A stretch of 64,000 bases of DNA from Alicyclobacillus sp. (GCA_023511295.1 JAIMBT010000005.1:91098-155097); one strand, 5' to 3'; positions 17,304 to 24,387 are shown, counted from the first letter of the stretch. Program-made: numbers and translations. Notes: generated by a model not told the origin, from the sequence alone.

Positions 17304-17337
17304 GAAACGATTCGGGGCAGATAAAGGGGTAGGGGTC

Positions 17338-17496
17338 ATGCAAGAGGAGTTTGTGGCAGACCGGGAGTGGGTGATGTACATCGCGCTCGCGAAGTGGCTT
17401 GGCGTCACCAAAGAACAGGTTCTGCAGTTTTTGCGCGATTCGACGGGACCGGACACAGGGCGTGCGCTTGAGCGGCGGCCTCAAGATGCTCTATAA
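17338..17496 (+). CDS. sinI: SinI-like antirepressor, 52 aa
   Basis: ATG 17338 follows AAAGGGGTAGGGG. The 52-residue product contains REWVMYIALAKWLGVTKEQV followed by LQFLRDS, which aligns without gaps to the SinI/SinR interaction helices of B. subtilis SinI (pattern D-x-EWV...AK...I/V-S/T-x-E-x-I/V...L). SinI binds SinR and frees it from DNA, switching on matrix genes. A sinR gene follows 87 bases later on the same strand, exactly as in Bacillus. What differs is the upstream c-di-GMP riboswitch. Small size means it is easily missed in annotation. Confidence 0.8.
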   Translation: MQEEFVADREWVMYIALAKWLGVTKEQVLQFLRDSTGPDTGRALERRPQDAL

Positions 17497-17497
17497 T
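17468..17497 (+). promoter_or_regulatory. Internal promoter for sinR
   Basis: TTGAGC (17468-17473), 18-base spacer and a perfect TATAAT (17492-17497) overlap the end of the sinI-like gene. This would give SinR a basal supply that does not pass through the riboswitch, as the separate sinR promoter does in B. subtilis. Confidence 0.55.
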
Positions 17498-17583
17498 CTT
17501 CTAAAATCGGTTCACCGCCACTGGTCCGCACCGGGAGATAGCGCAACCACCCACCAAGCGACAGCGGTGTAAGGAGACACGAT

Positions 17584-17922
17584 ATGATTGGCCCGGTGAT
17601 TCAACGACTCCGGATGGAGCGGAACCTCAGTTTGTCCGAATTGGCCGAACGGGCCGGAATCTCCAAGTCTTACCTGAGCAGCATCGAGCGGGACATCCAA
17701 GGGAACCCGTCGATTCAGATATTGGAGAAAATCTGCCACGTCCTCGGCGTTTCTTTGCCTGAATTGCTGAACGCTGAATCGCAGATGGAACAGGAAATGG
17801 CCTCCTTAGATCCAGATTGGCTGGAAATCGTCAAGGAGGCCCAGGAATCTGGAATTGATAAAGAACAGTTCCGCGAGTTTCTGGAATTCCAGATTTGGAA
17901 AAACCGGCGCGGCGAATCGTGA
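17584..17922 (+). CDS. sinR: SinR-type master biofilm repressor
   Basis: 112 aa from ATG behind TAAGGAGACACGAT. It starts MIGPVIQRLRMERNLSLSEL and continues AERAGISKSYLSSIER, nearly residue-for-residue the XRE helix-turn-helix of B. subtilis SinR, with NPSIQILEKICHVLGVSL closing the DNA-binding domain (about residues 1-68). The C-terminal part LDPDWLEIVKEAQESGIDKE followed by QFREFLEFQIWK is the SinR multimerisation/SinI-binding domain. Length equals B. subtilis SinR (111 aa). It should repress matrix genes by binding GTTC-type boxes and be antagonised by SinI. Confidence 0.92.
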   Translation: MIGPVIQRLRMERNLSLSELAERAGISKSYLSSIERDIQGNPSIQILEKICHVLGVSLPELLNAESQMEQEMASLDPDWLEIVKEAQESGIDKEQFREFLEFQIWKNRRGES

Positions 17923-17933
17923 TGCGCGCGGGT

Positions 17934-18083
17934 TCAGGAGGAGCTGGCCGCTTCGGCGAGGTCCGTGGCGGATTCGCGGATGAATCGCCGCACTTCTTCC
18001 ACCTGAAGCCCCGCTGCCTTGGCCAGCAACATCAGCACCAGCCAGTCCGCGCCGGTGTCTCCCTCATCCATCGATTGATTCAC
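17934..18083 (-). CDS. Second SinI-like peptide, 49 aa
   Basis: GTG 18083 overlaps the stop of the upstream gene as GTGA, with GGGAGG six bases before it. The product MNQSMDEGDTGADWLVLMLL continues AKAAGLQVEEVRRFIRES, again matching the SinI helix pattern (D/E-W...AK...E-x-I/V...L/I). It is the last gene of the minus-strand matrix operon, and its stop lies 11 bases from the convergent sinR stop. Likely partner: the SinR-like protein encoded at 18853-19170, or cross-talk with SinR at 17584. The coupled start strongly supports real translation. Confidence 0.72.
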   Translation of the reverse strand: MNQSMDEGDTGADWLVLMLLAKAAGLQVEEVRRFIRESATDLAEAASSS

Positions 18084-18283
18084 TTCCATCCTCCCTCATC
18101 CTGCCCGCGCGCTTGTTGTGGCTGCGCTGCGGTATGATGCATAGAGCATATTCCGAGTGGCACGTCCTCATCACCGATGCGGCGGAAACCCGTCGAAAAC
18201 ACGCGTGTCTCCGTGTCAACGGGCCGAAGTTCGCGACAATCCAGACAGTAAATCAACTTTTGCGCATGCAAGCGTGGCTTCAT
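18080..18283 (-). CDS. Small Cys-containing protein, 67 aa
   Basis: Starts MKPRLHAQKLIYCLDCREL, with AAGGGA nine bases upstream, and ends EGGWK. A CLDC pair near residue 13 and a CSMHH cluster near residue 48 could bind one zinc. The gene overlaps the end of the upstream gene by 68 bases and is coupled by GTGA to the SinI-like peptide. The large overlap is unusual; an in-frame TTG ten codons in (MIYCLDC) would reduce it. I do not know the family. The downstream coupling is the main evidence that it is translated. Confidence 0.5.
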   Translation of the reverse strand: MKPRLHAQKLIYCLDCRELRPVDTETRVFSTGFRRIGDEDVPLGICSMHHTAAQPQQARGQDEGGWK

Positions 18284-18836
18284 CTCTGTTCGGTCCCTTC
18301 TGCGGTTTCCGATTTCGTCTCCAGATCTGCCAATTTTCTAGGAAACCTCGTTGTGTATCGTTCTGGCGACTTCGGCTGCCCACGGGATGCGCGGTCGAGA
18401 ACGCACATTCGATAATCCACTTGCGCACATTCGAGCCCACGACCGGCAGGAATCCGTAAAACGTGTTGTCCTTGTACTCAATCCACCAGCCGGCGCGCGT
18501 CTGCTGGTTCACCAACCGCACCATGTCCGCCCACATCGAGGCAGCAGCGTCCGGGTCACAGTGCTCCAACAGGCGGCGGAACGCTTTCAGGTGCGAGGCC
18601 CGGATGTCCCTCGCCCAGGCCACCTGGTAGGCAGACCCTGTCAAAGGCGCCAAACCCATCTGGCTATCCACCGCTGCAGGACGCGGCTGACCACCCGCGC
18701 ACGCTGGACAGACCACGGCCACCGGGACAACAGCCGTCGGTCGACCCGTTCCGCGGTTGCCCCCATTCGGCTCCGCTGCCGTCACTTCCGCAGAGACGAC
18801 ATGCCCGCATGTACAAGCGAGCTGCAACCGGCCCAT
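18216..18836 (-). CDS. Hypothetical protein with N-terminal zinc-ribbon-like Cys pairs, 206 aa
   Basis: ATG 18836 follows GAGGAGGGACTGCG. The N-terminus has CTCGH and, after about 35 residues, CPACAGG, together a possible zinc ribbon. The middle (residues 70-150) is a soluble helical region, MGLAPLTGSAYQVAWARDIR...ASMWADMVRLVNQQTRAGWWIEYK, ending near FYGFLPVVGSNVRKW. No signal peptide or membrane segment, so it acts in the cytoplasm. It sits between the SinR-like and the small Cys-containing genes, 16 bases after the former. Family not recognised. A regulatory accessory role is inferred only from position. Confidence 0.65.
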   Translation of the reverse strand: MGRLQLACTCGHVVSAEVTAAEPNGGNRGTGRPTAVVPVAVVCPACAGGQPRPAAVDSQMGLAPLTGSAYQVAWARDIRASHLKAFRRLLEHCDPDAAASMWADMVRLVNQQTRAGWWIEYKDNTFYGFLPVVGSNVRKWIIECAFSTAHPVGSRSRQNDTQRGFLENWQIWRRNRKPQKGPNRDEATLACAKVDLLSGLSRTSAR

Positions 18837-18852
18837 CGCAGTCCCTCCTCGT

Positions 18853-19170
18853 TCACAATCCGTGCCGCCGGATGAAATCCAGGAATTCGTCCTTGCTGAT
18901 ACCGGACTGTTGCGCCTTGTGCGCCAATTGAATCCAGTCCGGCTCCATCCTCTCGAGCCCGGGGCCAATCAATGCACTGAGTTCCACACCCAACGCTGTG
19001 CACAGGCGCTCCAGAACGTCCACAGACGGGTTCGACTTTAGGTTCCGCTCAATGCAACTGATGTATGACTTGGCGATCCCGGTGCGGCTGGCCAACGTCG
19101 AGATCGACAAGTTCCGCTGCATGCGGATGTCGCGAATCCTGCTGCCTAGGTCGCTCAGCACCGAGTTCAC
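18853..19170 (-). CDS. Second SinR-like regulator, 105 aa
   Basis: GTG 19170 lies just after GGAGGG. Residues 7-68 form an XRE helix-turn-helix (IRDIRMQRNLSISTLASRTG, IAKSYISCIERNLKSNPSVD) close to SinR, and the tail MEPDWIQLAHKAQQSGISKD then EFLDFIRR is a SinR/SinI-type interaction helix pair. It differs from the SinR at 17584 in about half its residues, so it is an old paralogue, not a recent copy. It is 19 bases downstream of the glycosyltransferase gene, within the operon it may itself regulate. Confidence 0.88.
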   Translation of the reverse strand: MNSVLSDLGSRIRDIRMQRNLSISTLASRTGIAKSYISCIERNLKSNPSVDVLERLCTALGVELSALIGPGLERMEPDWIQLAHKAQQSGISKDEFLDFIRRHGL

Positions 19171-19189
19171 GCTCCCTCCATGGATAGGT

Positions 19190-20524
19190 TTAAGGCTGCA
19201 TTGCCGTGGGCTTTGCGGCCCAAGAACCTGGCCGCTCCTCCGCACGGTCGGTCTTCGCCCACGCATGTCGGCGGGCCAGATGCCGCCACAAAGCGACCCA
19301 CACGCTGGGCAGACAGCAGAGGCTGTAGACGGAGGTCAACATCCCCCAGAGGAGAAATCGGTGAACGGGTAGCTCGCGGAACTCGCGCTGGTGCCTCGCG
19401 AGCCATAGACCGCCAGGAGCGAAGTACAGTGTCAACCCGCACACACATCGAAAGACCAGTGTCAGCGTCTGATGAACGTCGTGCGACGTCCCCGACACTC
19501 CGCAGAGCACGAGTGCAAAGGCCACGCAGGCAGCCGCCTGTACCACAGTGCCAAGCAGGTTCAACCAAGGCTGTGCGAGGAAGTAGAGCAACTCCACCTT
19601 GGCTCCACGGCCCAACGGAGCGGCGACGATTTCTCGAACATAGCGCAAGCACTGCATGTTGCCCTGCGTCCACCGCGCCCGCTGGCGAATGAGCCGCCGC
19701 ACAGATGTGAGGCCCTGTTGGTCCGCCCACGCGTCGCCGAGGAACCGGATTTCCCAACCGCCAAGCAGCAGCCGCAAGCCGAGATCAAAGTCTTCCAGAA
19801 GGCAGGTTGTCCACGGCGCCTCGCCTAGACTTTGCAGTGCACTCATTCGCGACAGCTGCCCGTTGCCGCCAAGTCCGACGCACCCCAGGTAGGCACGGGC
19901 GTTCTGAATCGCCGTGATGGGCGCTGCAAACTCCAAGTCCTGCATGAACGGCAACCAACGCTCGCGGTTCACAATGCGAATCCGGGCCTGCGCCGCGCCC
20001 ACGCGCGGGTCCGTGAAGGCGAGAATCGCGCTGTCAATCAGGTTGGCACTCGGCCTTCCGTCGCCGTCGATCACGCCGATGATGACCTGGCCCGGGTCGA
20101 GGTGCAGCAGCCGGGTGGCCCGCCGGACCCGCTGAAACGCCGCATTGAGCGCTTGCCCCTTTCCCTGTCGCGCATGGGGTAAGTGCCGCCGTATCAGGCG
20201 GACCCGCGGGTCGCGCATGCTGCGGACGATGTCCGCAGTGCCGTCATCGGACCCGTCATCAATCACCACCACCCACACACTGGCGTACGGCAGCCGCAGG
20301 ATGGACGAAACAGTCTGTTCAATGACGCGCGCCTCGTTCAGGCAAGGAAGCAGAAATACGAAGTGCCACGGCCGAGCGCGCACGGCCGCATCGAGACGTC
20401 GGCCCAGCACTCGATCCACCTTCACCGCGTGGTTCGGCAAGCTCGCGCAGAAGGCAGCGTAGAACACGTACACACAGAGCAGCGGAATGGAGGCGATGCC
20501 GCACACCCACAGCGCCCCTGTCAC
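19190..20524 (-). CDS. Processive family 2 glycosyltransferase, exopolysaccharide synthase-like
   Basis: 444 aa from GTG 20524 behind GGGGGGTGA. One N-terminal membrane helix (about 3-25), a GT-A domain with LPCLNEA, IDDGSDDGT (Asp89/90), DGDG (153-156), LLEDFDLG (Asp245) and QRARW (281-285), then three to four C-terminal membrane helices. The D,D,D,QxxRW set marks processive synthases of cellulose, hyaluronan or poly-GlcNAc type that polymerise and export a sugar chain. No PilZ domain is visible. Which sugar is used cannot be said. It probably makes the matrix polysaccharide of this operon. Confidence 0.88.
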   Translation of the reverse strand: MTGALWVCGIASIPLLCVYVFYAAFCASLPNHAVKVDRVLGRRLDAAVRARPWHFVFLLPCLNEARVIEQTVSSILRLPYASVWVVVIDDGSDDGTADIVRSMRDPRVRLIRRHLPHARQGKGQALNAAFQRVRRATRLLHLDPGQVIIGVIDGDGRPSANLIDSAILAFTDPRVGAAQARIRIVNRERWLPFMQDLEFAAPITAIQNARAYLGCVGLGGNGQLSRMSALQSLGEAPWTTCLLEDFDLGLRLLLGGWEIRFLGDAWADQQGLTSVRRLIRQRARWTQGNMQCLRYVREIVAAPLGRGAKVELLYFLAQPWLNLLGTVVQAAACVAFALVLCGVSGTSHDVHQTLTLVFRCVCGLTLYFAPGGLWLARHQREFRELPVHRFLLWGMLTSVYSLCCLPSVWVALWRHLARRHAWAKTDRAEERPGSWAAKPTAMQP

Positions 20525-20531
20525 GGCCGCG

Positions 20532-20708
20532 TCACCCCCCGACGTCCCGCTGGTTGGCGTGCACCTTGGAGCGAAACAGGAGCCATCCCGTGAGCAGCGC
20601 CACACCTGCGGTAACAAGGGCCGCCAGGACGGGGTACCCGGCCAGGACCGCTGCGCCGACCGGGATGCCGAATCCCGTCAGCGGGACGAGTGGATTCCCT
20701 CCGTACAT
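20532..20708 (-). CDS. 58-aa peptide consisting of a VPLTG sorting signal
   Basis: ATG 20708 follows AAAGGTGGGG. After only seven residues (MYGGNPL) comes VPLTG, then about 30 hydrophobic residues (FGIPVGAAVLAGYPVLAALV and on) and a positively charged tail (RSKVHANQR). That is the layout of an LPxTG-type cell-wall sorting signal, with V in the first place as in some known variants, but with no passenger protein and no N-terminal signal peptide. It lies between the sortase and the glycosyltransferase. It could be a sortase-processed lipid-embedded peptide, an accessory membrane subunit of the synthase, or a chance resemblance. Confidence 0.65.
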   Translation of the reverse strand: MYGGNPLVPLTGFGIPVGAAVLAGYPVLAALVTAGVALLTGWLLFRSKVHANQRDVGG

Positions 20709-20749
20709 GCCCACCCCACCTTTCGTGGTGATTGAAAGCGAACGGCCCG

Positions 20750-21454
20750 TCAAGCGTCCATGACGGCCGAATGGGGCACCGTGTGGTCGGCGAGCGACAG
20801 TCCGTGCCCTGTGGCCCGAAGCGTGACCACCACCCGACTTTGATAACCGCCGGCACTGCGGATGAAGTCCCCGACACAGGTGATGAGCGTCGTCCGTGAC
20901 GCCCCCCGCACGTTCATGGCCGATGCGGGAACAAAATTCGCGTTGTAGACCGCGTCGGATGCCACGGTGAGCGAGAGGACATGGCCGTCGGAGAATCGAA
21001 CCAGGACCACATCGCCCTTGCGTAGCGATTCCAACTGCCAGAACACGCCGAGTTCCCCTGCCCAGTCCCGATGTCCCGCGAGAATGGCGTTTCCTGGTCC
21101 GCCGGGAACCGCGCCGCCCTCGTACCAGGCGATGACGCCTGCGTTCGGCACCGTCGCCATGCGCCCCGACGCGTCCAGGCCCACCGGAACCACGGGAGCT
21201 TCGCGGTGCAACCGGGGGATGGAGATCTCCACGGGAATGACCGGCGGTTGGGCTGCAGCTGGCGGAACCTGTTGCGCCGTCTGCGTCTGTTTGGCGACGG
21301 TTTCCGCAATCCGCTCATTGACGACGCGGTAGTGCCGATGCAAGAGCCCGCTTCCGAACACCGAAGCACACACCAGCAAACCGGTGACAGACACCCAGAT
21401 CAGGAACCTCGTCGTCCACCGCATGCTTCGTCCCCGGCCGCTCGCACCGCTCAC
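20750..21454 (-). CDS. Class F-like sortase
   Basis: 234 aa from GTG 21454, which overlaps the upstream stop as GTGA. One N-terminal membrane anchor (about 15-38), a Gln/Ala/Pro linker, then a sortase domain with ILAGHRD (His128), TLITCVGDF (Cys193) and GGYQSRVVV (Arg207), the full catalytic triad. The TLITCxGxF...GGY..RVVV pattern fits class F sortases best. Sortases cut a sorting motif and link the protein to an amine on the cell surface. The only motif-bearing substrate I find nearby is the 58-aa VPLTG peptide; the two large secreted proteins end without one. Confidence 0.88.
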   Translation of the reverse strand: MSGASGRGRSMRWTTRFLIWVSVTGLLVCASVFGSGLLHRHYRVVNERIAETVAKQTQTAQQVPPAAAQPPVIPVEISIPRLHREAPVVPVGLDASGRMATVPNAGVIAWYEGGAVPGGPGNAILAGHRDWAGELGVFWQLESLRKGDVVLVRFSDGHVLSLTVASDAVYNANFVPASAMNVRGASRTTLITCVGDFIRSAGGYQSRVVVTLRATGHGLSLADHTVPHSAVMDA

Positions 21455-23268
21455 GGCGTCGGCGTCGGCATGGGCAGGTCAATCTTCCCGCCGTCGTAGT
21501 CGATCTCGGCGGACTGCGTGGGGCCGCTACCGCTCCCAGGCGTCAAACTCTGCGTCTCGACGACCGTGATCGGGCCGCTGGTCCCGAGTACGTACTGCTG
21601 CGTCGCACCACCTTGGTAGGCGACGTTGACGACCGTCGTGCGGTGCTGGTCTGTGCCGCTCGGCAGATCAGCCTGAACAGATTGGGTCAGCTCCCACCCT
21701 CCGCTTGACGTCTGACTCGCCGACTGTGACAGAATCAGGTTGATGATAGACGCCGCCAGTGTCACGGCTTGTGTCTGCTCGACCGCGGTGTCAGGGGAAG
21801 CGGCGGCTGCCGCCGACACGTCTTGCTCCTGCGCCGCGTCGACGTGGGTCACTGGGGTCTGCGTGTTGCCCGTTGTGTTGTTGGCTGCCGTGGTCACCTC
21901 TGTGTCCTCGCCCTGGCTGACCAGCTTCGGATTGACACCGTTCGAACCGGAAGTGTTCCCTGCTGCTTGTGCATCGTCAGCCCCCGACGTACCGCCTGAC
22001 CCTGACGTGCCGCCTGACCCTGACGTGCCGCCTGACCCTGACCCGTTCCCGCCGGCCGAGTCGCCTGATGGCTGCGGGTCAGCGGACGCCTGCTGGTCGA
22101 GGGATTGGGACTGCACTGCAGACGCGCTCTGCTTCAGGTTCGCTCCCTGGGCGGCGGACCCGGGTGGCTGGACGGTGTCGGATTTGACGACCGTCGTCTG
22201 CGCCTCGGTCAGCTTGGTGCCGGTCGTGTTGGCGGACTGCGACTGCTCGACCGCGACGACCGGAGGTTGGACCGGAACGGGCCGAGGTGGTACATATCGG
22301 CTCGCGTCGAGGACGTCCCAAGTTGGGGAAGACCCCATATTCACGTAGCCAATGCGGATACCGTTGTACCCTGCGGGCAGTTGCACACGGTCGATGAACT
22401 GCATCGTCGCTGGGTCGATGAACCGGCCGGAGCCGTTGTTGGTCCGCAGCAGGACGGTGCAATCGGATGTATTGGTAACCGGTTCGCCCTCGCGATTCAC
22501 AGCCATCACCACCACGTACAGAGGCCGATTGACGGGAAAGTCCACAAGCTGCGAAGCTCCGTTGTTGTTCGGATTCTGTTCCGCACCGTAGGTATCGCCG
22601 AGCATTTGCCCAGCCATGTCGAAGACGGCGTACCCAGCGACGGCAGTGTCGCCATCTGCCGGCGGTGGCAGGACGACGTATGTCGCGTTGTTGTCTGCGG
22701 TGGGCGGAGCCGTAACCGTCTGTTGTTGGCTCCTCACAGCCCCGGAAGCTGACGTGGACTGCTCTTGTACGGTCTGAGACTCTGTACCTGCGACGAAACT
22801 CGTCGAGCTCTGCGTCAAATCCGCCGTATCGTCAGACTTCACGGCGCCGTGCTGGGTTGAGGTGGTGGACGCCTTCTGATGGAGTTGCGCGGACGTGTCC
22901 GACGGGGTCTGCTGAACTTCAGAAGTGGCGCTGCCGCGCTGGGCCTGGTGAACATCTGTCTTGCCCGCTGCGTTGATGGAGTGGTCCTGTTGCACGCCGG
23001 TGTTGACTTGATTGTTGTAGTCCACACTGGGGCCGGACGGCGTCGTCGCAGTGGTTTGCAATGCGTCCGCAGACAGGCTGGCCGACTGCGACTGTGACCC
23101 TGCCACCTCGGTTTGATCGCTCGAGATCTCCTGCTGCTGCGTGTTGTAGAGGCTTTGCGTTTGCGACTGGGACTGCGTCGCGGCAGAGGCTGTCGGGATG
23201 CCGAGTGAAGCGGCAGAGAACATCGAGATTGCTATCGCGAACATGGTGCGGCGTCGCCGCATGGCCAT
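21451..23268 (-). CDS. Large secreted Gln/Ser/Thr-rich surface protein
   Basis: 605 aa from ATG 23268 (AGGAG nine bases before it; an earlier ATG at 23277 is also in frame). Signal peptide of about 24 residues ending TASA. Residues about 27-185 are Q/S/T-rich low complexity (SQSQTQS, SQSQSAS, SQQQT). A globular domain of about 140 residues follows (YVVLPPPADGDTAVAGYAVF; TSDCTVLLRTNNGSGRF), then Pro- and Q-rich stretches, a GSGGTS repeat, and a C-terminal Q/T-rich region. There is no sorting motif or membrane tail. Probably an extracellular matrix or surface-layer component; composition recalls amyloid-forming matrix proteins, which is inference. Confidence 0.8.
   Translation of the reverse strand: MAMRRRRTMFAIAISMFSAASLGIPTASAATQSQSQTQSLYNTQQQEISSDQTEVAGSQSQSASLSADALQTTATTPSGPSVDYNNQVNTGVQQDHSINAAGKTDVHQAQRGSATSEVQQTPSDTSAQLHQKASTTSTQHGAVKSDDTADLTQSSTSFVAGTESQTVQEQSTSASGAVRSQQQTVTAPPTADNNATYVVLPPPADGDTAVAGYAVFDMAGQMLGDTYGAEQNPNNNGASQLVDFPVNRPLYVVVMAVNREGEPVTNTSDCTVLLRTNNGSGRFIDPATMQFIDRVQLPAGYNGIRIGYVNMGSSPTWDVLDASRYVPPRPVPVQPPVVAVEQSQSANTTGTKLTEAQTTVVKSDTVQPPGSAAQGANLKQSASAVQSQSLDQQASADPQPSGDSAGGNGSGSGGTSGSGGTSGSGGTSGADDAQAAGNTSGSNGVNPKLVSQGEDTEVTTAANNTTGNTQTPVTHVDAAQEQDVSAAAAASPDTAVEQTQAVTLAASIINLILSQSASQTSSGGWELTQSVQADLPSGTDQHRTTVVNVAYQGGATQQYVLGTSGPITVVETQSLTPGSGSGPTQSAEIDYDGGKIDLPMPTPTP
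21984..22043 (-). repeat. 18-bp tandem repeat encoding GSGGTS
   Basis: About three copies of an 18-base unit inside the secreted-protein gene encode GSGGTS repeats. In-frame unit length means copy-number changes would only lengthen or shorten the linker. Confidence 0.75.
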
Positions 23269-23331
23269 CGCTCCCATCTCCTATGCGCCGCACCCGGTTC
23301 AGGTTGTGGACCTGAGCCGACCGGATGTACG

Positions 23332-23355
23332 GAGAGGCTCCACGAGGAGCCTCTC
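23332..23355. terminator. 10-bp perfect hairpin between the two secreted-protein genes
   Basis: GAGAGGCTCC and its complement around an ACGA loop, in the 140-base gap between the repeat protein and the larger secreted protein. No T-run on the minus strand, so it may be an attenuator or an mRNA-processing/stability element that makes the first gene more abundant than the rest of the operon. Confidence 0.6.
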
Positions 23356-23408
23356 ACGCATTTCACCGGGTTGAAGACGCGGCACCTGGCGACTTCTCGG
23401 TCGTTCGA

Positions 23409-24287
23409 CTAGCCGAGGCTGTGCCAGAACTCGTCGGTCACCTGACCCGTGAGGGCGCCCGATGCCTGGCCTTGCTTGCCGCCGCTGCCGGCGTACCCAA
23501 TCACTTGGTTCTGGTCCTGGGAGGCGCCGGCAGTCGGGTTGCTCAGGTTTTGCGCGCTGGTGTACGTGCTGCTCTTGTAGGTCTTCTGCGCCTGGGCGTT
23601 CACCAACGTACCGCCGGTGTACTGGTTCGAGAAGCTCGAGCTGCCGTTGCTGTTGCTGTCCGTGGTGAACGTCTTCGCCTGCGTATCGCCCGCGTTCACG
23701 TTCGAGGTCTGGTTCAGGCTCGCCTGGCTCGCCCAGTTGCCCTTCTGAGTCTGCACGCTGCCGGCGGCACCGCCTGCGATGTTGGCATCCCCGTCAATCG
23801 CACCGGAAATGGCGGCAGAAGCCTGAGCCTGACGTCCGCCGGAGGCAGACAGGAAGCCGTCGTCATTGCAATACGAGGCGTTGATGATCTGACTCTGGCT
23901 CTGCGTCACACTCGCGCCCTGGGATACATAGTTGGTCGCCTTGGTCCACGAGGACCCCCCGTAGCTGGTGGTCGACTGCGAGGAGGTCAATTCATTGCCG
24001 TCGAATGGCATTGCGGTGTACTGGTTCGACGTCGTGACGCCGCCGTCGTTCCAATTGCTGTTGTAGTAGTTGCTTGCCTGCAGCTGCCCAGTGGAGATGG
24101 ACGAGTTCTGGTCCATGACCGTGCCGGACGCGTCCGAACCGTTCTGCCACTGTGCGCTGACACCTGCGGACAGCTGCGCACCCGTGGGGTCGTAAGGCGC
24201 CTGCGACGCAAATGCCATCGGGGCCGCCATCAGCAGGCTGCCACCCACCGCCGCCAAAGTGATTCCTGCCTTCGTCAGTTTGTTCAC
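23409..24287 (-). CDS. Secreted Q/S/N-rich repeat protein, candidate matrix (amyloid-like) protein
   Basis: 292 aa from GTG 24287, GGAGGG six bases upstream. Signal peptide residues 1-28 (LLMAAPMAFAS). The mature part is rich in Gln, Ser, Asn, Gly and Ala with almost no Lys/Arg and one Cys, and is built as two related halves: SNQYT at 87 and 220, GASVTQSQSQIINASY (124-139) against GASQDQNQVIGYAGSGG (254-270), and GGRQAQASAAISGAI against GGKQGQASGALTGQV. Such composition and strand-turn repeats resemble curli/TasA-like fibres functionally, not by homology. First gene of the minus-strand operon under the GTTC-box promoter. Confidence 0.8.
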   Translation of the reverse strand: MNKLTKAGITLAAVGGSLLMAAPMAFASQAPYDPTGAQLSAGVSAQWQNGSDASGTVMDQNSSISTGQLQASNYYNSNWNDGGVTTSNQYTAMPFDGNELTSSQSTTSYGGSSWTKATNYVSQGASVTQSQSQIINASYCNDDGFLSASGGRQAQASAAISGAIDGDANIAGGAAGSVQTQKGNWASQASLNQTSNVNAGDTQAKTFTTDSNSNGSSSFSNQYTGGTLVNAQAQKTYKSSTYTSAQNLSNPTAGASQDQNQVIGYAGSGGKQGQASGALTGQVTDEFWHSLG

Positions 24288-24313
24288 CCTTATCCCTCCT
24301 GAGGGAAGTGTTT

Positions 24314-24351
24314 GTTCATTATATCGGCCTTTGCCGTTCCATATAATGAAC
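24314..24351. promoter_or_regulatory. Inverted repeat GTTCATTATAT...ATATAATGAAC, candidate SinR operator
   Basis: Two perfect 11-base half-sites (24314-24324 and 24341-24351) separated by 16 bases, just downstream of the predicted start of the matrix operon. B. subtilis SinR binds GTTCTYT-type half-sites in inverted or direct arrangement; GTTCATT is a one-base variant. Confidence 0.6.
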
Positions 24352-24359
24352 ACAAGGCG

Positions 24360-24387
24360 AGTATAATCGCGAACAAGCAATTGACAA
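24360..24387 (-). promoter_or_regulatory. Promoter of the matrix operon
   Basis: Minus strand TTGTCA (24382-24387), 16-base spacer, TATACT (24360-24365). It fires toward the repeat-protein gene at 24287 and is immediately followed by the 24314-24351 inverted repeat. The -35 overlaps the dyad TTGACAAAGTGTCAA (24381-24395). Confidence 0.5.
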
